A DNA stretch of 12,580 nucleotides from Bacillota bacterium (GTDB taxonomy: Bacteria; Bacillota; Clostridia; Lachnospirales; Lachnospiraceae), in contig JAEZQN010000205.1 in NCBI GenBank assembly GCA_023441145.1, forward strand, positions 1 through 12,580, in the 5' to 3' direction. The notes beneath the pieces were generated by a model. That model worked only from the letters and a program-made list of their open reading frames with translations, did not search any database and was not told the origin of the DNA. How positions within the stretch are numbered: position 1 is the stretch's first letter; every line of letters begins with the position of its first letter. Positions 7,518 to 12,580 of this stretch are shown here, in pieces. The position numbers were made by a program, and so were the translations under genes.

Positions 7518-9110
7518 TTACCACGAAACTCGATTTTCCATGCCTTCAATAAAGGCACCACGAGACAAATTCACAAAAGAAATATCCCCTCTGTCTTGAA
7601 TCCTCTTTTCAATCCAAAGCCGATATGAATTCAACACACGAGTCGTTGGAATAGTGGCCCCAGTTACACTCTTAACGTACAAAAGTGATTGCTTATCAAA
7701 GGTAGCGGAGTTCTCAAATGAGTGTGTCTTATTCTCTGTATACCCAAGATCTAGGCCAAGGGTAGTCAACTGCCTGCAACCAAAACGAATGGCAAGATCA
7801 ATAGCTAGAGTAGATACCGACCCACCAGTCTCAAATAATGTATAGTTTCTTCCCGTTGCATATTTAAAGGCATCTGGGTAATCCTTTTGAAAGATAATAT
7901 ATCGTTTCCCCTTAAATGCCTGTACTGCGTTAGAAGCTGTTGTGCATAGGTAAAGCATAGAGGTTTTTGTTTCCGGGAGAGCCTGAATATGACGAATCAT
8001 ATGCTCCTGGGGATCAATCATAATAACGTAATCTGGAATAATATGATGCTCTATTAGGTGTCTATATACCGTGCTTGCACAAATAATTATGTTATCAGAG
8101 GACAAGGATTTGGTATAAAGCTCATCCATACAATATTCTAGAGAAGGACCACCACCCACATAGATGATATCTTTCCCCTTAAAAACAGAACGAATTTCAT
8201 CAACGCAGGAATCCTTCCATTGCATATTGTCGTAAAAATTCCATAATAACAAATTCTCTTGCCCATACATTGTACTCAAAGAGATAAAATAATTATTTAA
8301 TGCCTCTTTAAGTGGTCCATCCTTTAACACCTGAAAAGAAGGATAATGGATCAACAATGTAGAATCAGATGACAGTAAATTTTGCACCAAATCTAGTGGA
8401 CAATAATGAAGCTGAAAACGTTTATTGGATAAAATAGAAGCCAAGTCACAGTAAGAGAATGCAATTTTTAAAACGTCTAGATTGGTTTCTATGACCTTTA
8501 CTGTATATCGCCTGTCATGTTCTAATAAAGCCTGCACGTGGTAACCCATTCCAAAGCCTAATACTGTATAGGACAGTACATCGTTTTTACCATAATAGGA
8601 AGCAAATAATTTGCCCTCTTCCTTGGGATTCACATTGGAATGATAGTATAGTGATTTCTCTCCATTATACCTAATTGTATAGAGTCCAAGGTTGGTCTGC
8701 TCAATAGAATACTTTAAAGAAATAGAATGTTGTCGTATTTGATTTTCCAATGCTTCATTATCAAGATATTTCAAATTATCCTCTAGGTAATCATGAGCAC
8801 TTGTTTGCTGTGCGGATAGAATTACTTCTTGTAAGAGGGTATCTATGAGGGGTAACAACTGTATCTCCAGTAAATCTGCAAGTAAAACAGTGTCATTATT
8901 TTGTTGTGCCTGAAAGATACTCTGAAGTGCTTGTGTAATTGGATGGATGCTATCACCTATGGTCTCTGCATCCGGGCCACTAAGGAGCTCATTCATTTGC
9001 ATCGTCACAGAATTTAGCGTCCTTTGGCCATGAAAGAAATCTTGTATACGAAAATAGTGTATTGTGTTTTTTATATTTTTCAACAGATGTGTAAGCAATT
9101 GAGTTTTCAT
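7518..9110 (-). CDS. DUF115/MptE-like motility accessory factor (Maf) family protein
   Basis: Probable motility-associated glycosyltransferase of the Maf type, the family implicated in adding nonulosonic acids to flagellin. Assignment rests on the DUF115 core: VGGGPSLE at 318-325, an ICAS turn near 343-346, the DYVIMIDPQE stretch at 360-369, TGGSVSTLA at 428-436 and GLDLGY at 452-457. An upstream Rossmann-like region has the glycine pattern LGFGMGYH at 184-191. The N-terminal ~150 residues are helical-looking and unassigned. The product is 530 aa, shorter than many Maf proteins. The frame extends four codons to a TTG, but the ATG at 9108-9110 has GGAGG at a good spacing. No flagellar or sugar genes are adjacent, so the flagellin role is inferred from the family alone. 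No transmembrane segment or signal peptide was seen. Confidence 0.8.
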   Translation of the reverse strand: MKTQLLTHLLKNIKNTIHYFRIQDFFHGQRTLNSVTMQMNELLSGPDAETIGDSIHPITQALQSIFQAQQNNDTVLLADLLEIQLLPLIDTLLQEVILSAQQTSAHDYLEDNLKYLDNEALENQIRQHSISLKYSIEQTNLGLYTIRYNGEKSLYYHSNVNPKEEGKLFASYYGKNDVLSYTVLGFGMGYHVQALLEHDRRYTVKVIETNLDVLKIAFSYCDLASILSNKRFQLHYCPLDLVQNLLSSDSTLLIHYPSFQVLKDGPLKEALNNYFISLSTMYGQENLLLWNFYDNMQWKDSCVDEIRSVFKGKDIIYVGGGPSLEYCMDELYTKSLSSDNIIICASTVYRHLIEHHIIPDYVIMIDPQEHMIRHIQALPETKTSMLYLCTTASNAVQAFKGKRYIIFQKDYPDAFKYATGRNYTLFETGGSVSTLAIDLAIRFGCRQLTTLGLDLGYTENKTHSFENSATFDKQSLLYVKSVTGATIPTTRVLNSYRLWIEKRIQDRGDISFVNLSRGAFIEGMENRVSW

Positions 9111-9115
9111 ATGTA

Positions 9116-9120
9116 CCTCC
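9116..9120 (-). promoter_or_regulatory. Ribosome binding site deciding the Maf-like gene start
   Basis: Minus-strand GGAGG, five bases before the ATG at 9108-9110. The upstream TTG at 9120-9122 overlaps this site, so it cannot be the start. Confidence 0.75.
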
Positions 9121-9140
9121 AAATTTCGTTCTTACTATAT

Positions 9141-9157
9141 CTAATATTTTTGTCTAA
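9141..9157 (-). repeat. Copy 2 of a shared intergenic motif (TTAGACAAAAATATTAG)
   Basis: Second copy of the motif at 5602-5617, in the same minus-strand orientation and 31 bases upstream of the Maf-like gene start. In this copy the sequence toward the gene continues ATATAGT. It may be part of a promoter or an operator; neither was established. Confidence 0.4.
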
Positions 9158-9180
9158 GGTAAATAAAGACTTCTAGTATA

Positions 9181-9208
9181 GTATCGGAGTATTATGGGCA
9201 TATCATTA
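9181..9208 (-). promoter_or_regulatory. Candidate sigma-28 (SigD-like) promoter for the Maf-like gene
   Basis: Minus strand TAAT (9205-9208), 16 bases, then TCCGATAC (9181-9188). This resembles the motility-sigma consensus TAAA-N15-GCCGATAA, with the CCGATA core intact. Transcription would begin near 9175, about 65 bases before the gene. The match is imperfect and is favoured mainly because the gene family is motility-related. Confidence 0.3.
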
Positions 9209-9304
9209 TTCTATAGCATTACGAACAACTCTTAAAAATCTACAAAATATCCCATAGCTATTGCAAATATATTTAAATAGTGGTATTAATAAAAAGTATT
9301 TGAT

Positions 9305-9332
9305 TTGTAGGATTTCGTATTTATGATATACT
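9305..9332 (+). promoter_or_regulatory. Candidate extended -10 promoter for tcdA
   Basis: TTGTAG (9305-9310), a 16-base spacer, and TATACT (9327-9332), preceded by TGA, giving an extended -10. The predicted start near 9339 places both DnaA boxes in the transcribed leader, just downstream of the promoter. Confidence 0.5.
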
Positions 9333-9349
9333 AATCATAGAAAGAAATG

Positions 9350-9358
9350 TTATCCACA
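9350..9358 (+). promoter_or_regulatory. Perfect DnaA box 1
   Basis: TTATCCACA, an exact match to the high-affinity DnaA box, about 11 bases downstream of the predicted tcdA transcription start. Confidence 0.55.
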
Positions 9359-9381
9359 TAGGGTTGCATTTTTATACGTAA

Positions 9382-9390
9382 TTATCCACA
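9382..9390 (+). promoter_or_regulatory. Perfect DnaA box 2
   Basis: A second exact TTATCCACA in the same orientation, 32 bases from the first (about three helical turns, so on the same DNA face) and 14 bases before the tcdA ATG. A pair placed this way could act as a DnaA-ATP-responsive roadblock or operator. Binding is inferred, not shown. Confidence 0.55.
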
Positions 9391-9404
9391 GAAATGAGGT
9401 TACC

Positions 9405-10115
9405 ATGTTGAATAATCAATTTGAGCGTACCGCCCTACTATTAGGGCCAGAAGCCATAGATAAATTGTCCTCCTTAAGAGTAGCTGTCTTTGGAGTAGGT
9501 GGTGTAGGAGGCTTTGTTGTAGAAGCCTTAGCCCGCAGTGGTGTAGGAACACTTGATATCATTGACAATGATACCGTTTGTCTTTCCAACATAAACCGCC
9601 AGATTATTGCTACCCATTCTTCAATCGGCAAATACAAGGTTGAGGTCATGAAGGAGAGAATTCTAGATATTAATCCAGAGACTAAGGTAAATACTTATCA
9701 GAGCTTTTTTACACCTGAAACAGCAGGAGAATTTGATTTCTCCCAATATGACTACGTAGTGGATGCAATTGATACTGTGACTGGCAAAATCGAGCTCATT
9801 ATGCAATGTAATCAGGTTAATACTCCTATTATCAGTTCCATGGGAGCTGGCAATAAATTAGATCCCACTAGGTTCGAGGTGTCAGACATCTACAAAACCT
9901 CTGTTTGTCCATTAGCTAAGGTAATGCGACGAGAATTAAAAGCTCGAGGAATCAAGAAATGCAAGGTTGCCTATTCCAAAGAGCAACCATTAAAACCTTT
10001 ACCGCTTGATATTCCATCATCTGGAAAACGACAAACTCCAGGTAGTATTGCCTTTGTGCCTTCTGTAGCCGGACTAATCATTGCAGGAGAAGTCATCAAG
10101 GATTTGATTAAATAA
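9405..10115 (+). CDS. tcdA: tRNA threonylcarbamoyladenosine dehydratase
   Basis: E1/ThiF-superfamily enzyme that uses ATP to cyclise N6-threonylcarbamoyladenosine (t6A37) to ct6A in ANN-decoding tRNAs. The 236 aa product is a single adenylation domain. It shows the nucleotide-binding loop GVGGVGG (30-36), the IIDND aspartates Asp54/Asp56, NINRQ (62-66) carrying the conserved Arg65, and the SVCPLAK loop with Cys168, as in the TcdA/CsdL subfamily rather than ThiF or MoeB. No C-terminal rhodanese domain and no CxxC zinc pairs are present. The ATG at 9405 has GAGGT five bases upstream. It looks monocistronic, with a terminator shared with the convergent DUF1846 gene. Paired DnaA boxes in its leader are unusual. 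Confidence is high for the superfamily and good for the subfamily. Confidence 0.9.
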   Translation: MLNNQFERTALLLGPEAIDKLSSLRVAVFGVGGVGGFVVEALARSGVGTLDIIDNDTVCLSNINRQIIATHSSIGKYKVEVMKERILDINPETKVNTYQSFFTPETAGEFDFSQYDYVVDAIDTVTGKIELIMQCNQVNTPIISSMGAGNKLDPTRFEVSDIYKTSVCPLAKVMRRELKARGIKKCKVAYSKEQPLKPLPLDIPSSGKRQTPGSIAFVPSVAGLIIAGEVIKDLIK

Positions 10116-10136
10116 AGCATATAAGTTGTATAAAAA

Positions 10137-10180
10137 ACTCCTATATCGGTCTTTTAAGAGATCTCGATATAGGAGTGTTC
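10137..10180. terminator. Bidirectional intrinsic terminator between tcdA and the DUF1846 gene
   Basis: A 12-bp perfect stem, ACTCCTATATCG (10137-10148) and CGATATAGGAGT (10165-10176), encloses a 16-base loop that can fold further (TCTT/AAGA). On the minus strand the stem is followed by a six-T run, ideal for ending the DUF1846 transcript. On the plus strand it is followed by GTTCTTTATT, adequate for tcdA. It lies between the two convergent stop codons. Confidence 0.85.
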
Positions 10181-10184
10181 TTTA

Positions 10185-11660
10185 TTAGATAGTTTTCTTT
10201 AATGCTAAAGATGCCATTGTGAGCTGTGCGCCCAATTTTTTAAACATATTAGCATCTACTTTTGCTAATCTTACTGTGCTATGAACCTGAGTCCCACGAA
10301 GCTTAGGAAGCTGCTCTAACGCTAATTTTGCATTAACATCTGTGGTAGCACTAATAGAAAGTGCAATCAATGCTTCATCAATGTGTAATCTAGGGTTTTT
10401 ATTGCCAAAGTAGCTAACTTTTAATTTTTGAATTGGCTCAATGGCCTGTGGAGAAATCACATGAATCTCCTTTTCAATTCCTGCTAGCTTCTTTATGGCA
10501 TTTAAAATGAGAGCAGCAGAAGGCCCTAGCAAATCAGAATTTTTGCCAGTAATGATAGTTCCATCAGGAAGTTCCATTGCTGCTGCCGCACAGCCTGTCT
10601 CATGAGCTCTATTAATGGCTGCTCCTACGACCTTTCTATCCTCTATAGATATTTCTGCTTGATTCATTAAAAGCTTGACTTTATCTAACTCTGATGGCTT
10701 TGCAGTATCACAAGCAACCTTATCTAAGGTTTCAAAGTATCGACGAATAATTTCTTGTTTGGATGCTTCACAACAAGCCTCGTCATCTATAATACATTTT
10801 CCAGCCATATTAACCCCCATATCGGTTGGGGACTTATATGGACTTTTTCCATAGATGCGATTAAACATGGCATTTAAAACCGGAAAAATCTCTACATCAC
10901 GATTATAGTTTACCGTTCTAACTCCATAAGCCTCCAGATGATAAGGATCAATCATGTTAACGTCATTTAAATCCACTGTAGCAGCCTCATATGCCAAGTT
11001 CACTGGATGCTTCAATGGTAAATTCCAAATCGGAAAGGTTTCATATTTGGCATACCCTGCATTTACACCGTGCTTGTGCTCTTGGTAAAGCTGTGATAGA
11101 CAAGTAGCCATCTTACCGCTTCCTGGTCCTGGTGCAGTCACTACAACTAAAGGTCTAGTGGTCTTTACATATTCATTTTTACCATAGCCCTGTTCACTGA
11201 CAATTAAGTCTACATTATTAGGATAGCCCTCTATGAGGTAATGATAGTAAACTGCAATTCCCTTCTTCTCAAGCTTCTGTCTGAAACTTGATGCACTGTT
11301 CTGGCCGGAAAACTGAGAAATAACCACACTTCCCACATACAAACCAGCATTTCTATATTCCTCAATAAGCCGTAGTACATCCATATCATAGGTTATGTCT
11401 AGATCCCCACGAATCTTATTTCTTTCAATATCCTCAGCACTAATGACAAATAAAATTTCCGCTTGTTCCTTTAATTGCATAAGCATCTGCAGCTTGCTGG
11501 ATGGCTCAAATCCAGGCAACACGCGAGAGGCATGATAATCATCAAACAACTTACCACCAAACTCCAAATATAACTTATTGTCGAATTGTGCTATTCTTTC
11601 TTTAATATGCTCTGACTGCATTTTCAAGTACTTTTTATTATCAAAACCTTGTCTAACCAT
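10185..11660 (-). CDS. DUF1846 (UPF0371) family protein
   Basis: Conserved cytoplasmic protein of unknown biochemical function, common in Firmicutes. The product is 491 aa, matching the family's ~500. The N-terminus MVRQGFDNKKYLKMQSEHI is family-typical and fixes the start. Visible features: GGKLFDDYHASRVLPGF (35-51), a glycine-rich loop TAPGPGSGK (175-183) that is P-loop-like but lacks the first Walker A glycine, acidic IIDDE (290-294) followed by Cys296/Cys297, and a conserved-looking NSDLLGPSAA stretch (374-383). No signal peptide or membrane segment. The Shine-Dalgarno is probably AGAGG, nine bases before the ATG. The upstream 128-base gap contains the lspA terminator, so it likely has its own promoter; TTGTGA with AATAAT at an 18-base spacing is a weak candidate. 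The role cannot be inferred from its neighbours. Confidence 0.9.
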   Translation of the reverse strand: MVRQGFDNKKYLKMQSEHIKERIAQFDNKLYLEFGGKLFDDYHASRVLPGFEPSSKLQMLMQLKEQAEILFVISAEDIERNKIRGDLDITYDMDVLRLIEEYRNAGLYVGSVVISQFSGQNSASSFRQKLEKKGIAVYYHYLIEGYPNNVDLIVSEQGYGKNEYVKTTRPLVVVTAPGPGSGKMATCLSQLYQEHKHGVNAGYAKYETFPIWNLPLKHPVNLAYEAATVDLNDVNMIDPYHLEAYGVRTVNYNRDVEIFPVLNAMFNRIYGKSPYKSPTDMGVNMAGKCIIDDEACCEASKQEIIRRYFETLDKVACDTAKPSELDKVKLLMNQAEISIEDRKVVGAAINRAHETGCAAAAMELPDGTIITGKNSDLLGPSAALILNAIKKLAGIEKEIHVISPQAIEPIQKLKVSYFGNKNPRLHIDEALIALSISATTDVNAKLALEQLPKLRGTQVHSTVRLAKVDANMFKKLGAQLTMASLALKKTI

Positions 11661-11747
11661 TCCCTTTAACCTCTTTCGTCTAACTGATTATTTTTAACTG
11701 TACATTAGCATCACAAACACACACTTAACCTCACTCAAAACAAAACT

Positions 11748-11782
11748 GTTGCTTGCGTAATCACCCTTGTTACGCAAGCAAC
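11748..11782 (-). terminator. Intrinsic terminator of lspA
   Basis: A 13-bp perfect inverted repeat, GTTGCTTGCGTAA (11748-11760) and TTACGCAAGCAAC (11770-11782), with a 9-base loop. It starts five bases past the lspA stop. On the minus strand the stem is followed by AGTTTTGTTTTG, a broken but T-rich tail. Confidence 0.8.
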
Positions 11783-11787
11783 TAGTA

Positions 11788-12243
11788 TTATTTATCCTTT
11801 GAGCAAAAGATTGTACCGATGGCCGTTAAGATTCCACCAAGCAAGACAGCTACATCAGCTATATTAAATATTATTGTCTTAAGTTTTTTTCCATGATTCA
11901 CACTAAAATAATCAAATACATCTCCATTTTTAATACGATCAACAAAATTACTTAAGGCGCCTCCCACCATGAGACTTAACCCTAATTTACAGAGAAAACC
12001 TTTCTTCTGACCTATTAGCCATCCCAGTAGAACTAAAAGAATACCAATTAATGAACCAGTCAATATCTTAACAAACTTCACATGATGTTGAAATACATTT
12101 AACGCAACCCCTTTGTTATGATAATGATGCAAGGTTATATTATCCTTCATAATTTTGGATCCAGGTTTAACATGTTGCACGATATATCGTTTAATAAAAT
12201 GTTCCGCAATACATATACTAGCAATAATGATAATGAACCCCAT
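11788..12243 (-). CDS. lspA: Lipoprotein signal peptidase (signal peptidase II), divergent
   Basis: Membrane aspartic peptidase that removes signal peptides from diacylglyceryl-modified prolipoproteins. The product is 151 aa with four hydrophobic segments (about 2-20, 57-78, 84-100, 124-146). Asp111 (VFDYF) and Asp130 (FNIAD) align with the catalytic pair and keep the 19-residue spacing; the SNFVDR motif (98-103) and Asn127 are present. Two N-terminal motifs are altered: the usual DQxxK reads EHFIK (14-18), with Lys18 kept, and the usual NxGxAF reads NKGVALNVF (43-51). It may therefore be a divergent main enzyme or a second paralogue. AGGAGG lies six bases before the ATG. It is followed immediately by its own terminator, so it looks monocistronic. 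Confidence 0.88.
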   Translation of the reverse strand: MGFIIIIASICIAEHFIKRYIVQHVKPGSKIMKDNITLHHYHNKGVALNVFQHHVKFVKILTGSLIGILLVLLGWLIGQKKGFLCKLGLSLMVGGALSNFVDRIKNGDVFDYFSVNHGKKLKTIIFNIADVAVLLGGILTAIGTIFCSKDK

Positions 12244-12299
12244 ACAAAACCTCCTATCTTCCTAGAATGAGCTACTATATAATTCCATTTATACATATT

Positions 12300-12328
12300 A
12301 TTTTATCATATTCTCTTTTTCACAACAA
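12300..12328 (-). promoter_or_regulatory. Candidate promoter for lspA
   Basis: On the minus strand, TTGTTG (12323-12328), a 17-base spacer, and TAAAAT (12300-12305), preceded by TGA (extended -10). The start would fall near 12293, leaving a leader of about 50 bases. Confidence 0.5.
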
Positions 12329-12445
12329 GGGGAGTGTGCATCTTTCTTTATGATTTTTAGGCTATTTCCCATATATAAAAGAACTATGCCTTAAAACTCT
12401 TTATAGGAACCCCGAAGATTTCTATGATATAAAACAAATAATTAT

Positions 12446-12469
12446 CCACCCGCATAGCGGGTGGTTTTT
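12446..12469 (+). terminator. Strong plus-strand intrinsic terminator (hairpin 1 of the block)
   Basis: An 8-bp GC-rich stem, CCACCCGC (12446-12453) and GCGGGTGG (12457-12464), with an ATA loop, followed by TTTTT (12465-12469). No plus-strand gene lies nearby; tcdA ends 2.3 kb upstream with its own terminator. It may therefore end a small plus-strand RNA or insulate the left end of a mobile element. Confidence 0.65.
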
Positions 12470-12569
12470 CCTTTTCGGGCATAGCCCTAATAATACTAGC
12501 TGCGCACAAGTGCGCCTTATATTTGGCCTGCCAGCCACGCGTGGATTTACTTGCTACCCGTAAACGGGT
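12446..12569. repeat. Array of five short perfect hairpins/palindromes, continuing past the edge
   Basis: Hairpin 1: 12446-12464 (8-bp stem). Hairpin 2: GGGC-ATA-GCCC, 12477-12487. Hairpin 3: GCGCAC-AA-GTGCGC, 12502-12515. Palindrome 4: CCACGCGTGG, 12535-12544. Hairpin 5: ACCCGT-AA-ACGGGT, 12556-12569. Centres are about 27, 26, 31 and 23 bases apart. Composition is unlike the rest of the window. Possible identities are the subterminal structured end of an IS200/IS605-type element, including an omega-RNA-like region; a dispersed palindromic repeat; or another structured RNA. None can be chosen here because no transposase gene is in view. Confidence 0.55.
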
Positions 12570-12580
12570 CTCTTGGGTCG

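Larger units (their letters stand above)
12244..12580. other. Non-coding right edge: lspA upstream region, then GC-rich hairpin block
   Basis: Bases 12244-12445 are AT-rich and hold the lspA ribosome binding site and promoter. From 12446 to the edge the composition rises to about 55% GC with repeated short hairpins. No start-to-stop gene with a ribosome binding site was found on either strand. Confidence 0.6.

Noticed and set aside
12384..12578. A minus-strand frame open for 64 codons from the right edge to a TAG, crossing the hairpin block.
   Set aside because: It has no recognisable protein motif, runs through a terminator-like hairpin, and GC-rich palindromes are naturally poor in stop codons on both strands. 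It could still be the 3' end of a gene beyond the edge, but nothing supports that.
1..12580. Search for CRISPR arrays, tRNA genes, defence systems, toxin-antitoxin pairs and prophage genes.
   Set aside because: No direct-repeat array, cloverleaf or small paired genes were seen; all long frames belong to core families. The possible mobile sequence is limited to the right edge.

Overview
The window looks like ordinary chromosome of a low-GC Gram-positive anaerobe, most likely a Lachnospiraceae (Clostridia). The signs are AT-rich sequence, strong AGGAGG-type ribosome binding sites, a bifunctional HPr kinase/phosphorylase, the gene order uvrC-hprK-ROK glucokinase, and a DUF1846 protein. The family assignment is inferred from content and gene order, not from a database search. 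Nearly all genes belong to well-known families; accessory-like sequence is confined to the right edge.

Layout: bases 1-5377 hold four minus-strand genes read right to left: ftsH, uvrC, hprK and the start of a ROK glucokinase cut by the left edge. hprK and the glucokinase are only 29 bases apart and form a sugar-use module (carbon catabolite control through HPr plus glucose phosphorylation). hprK also has a candidate promoter of its own. ftsH is divergent from pyrG (5814-7433, plus strand), with a 436-base intergenic region holding a good ftsH promoter. pyrG converges on a minus-strand DUF115/Maf-type gene (7518-9110, motility-associated glycosyltransferase family); a 13-bp stem terminator lies between them. 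A divergent region of 294 bases then leads to tcdA (9405-10115, plus), a tRNA-modification enzyme of the E1/ThiF superfamily. Two perfect DnaA boxes in its leader are the most unusual regulatory feature seen. tcdA converges on a DUF1846 gene (10185-11660, minus) across a shared bidirectional terminator. A divergent lspA (11788-12243, minus) lies upstream of DUF1846 and has its own 13-bp-stem terminator.

The last ~135 bases (12446-12580) differ sharply from the rest: about 55% GC, with five short perfect hairpins or palindromes spaced roughly 23-31 bases centre to centre. They continue past the edge and may be the end of a mobile element, a dispersed repeat or a structured RNA. No tRNA, rRNA, CRISPR array, transposase gene or complete novel system was found. 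The best leads are the hairpin block, the paired DnaA boxes, and a 16/17-base motif shared by two intergenic regions.
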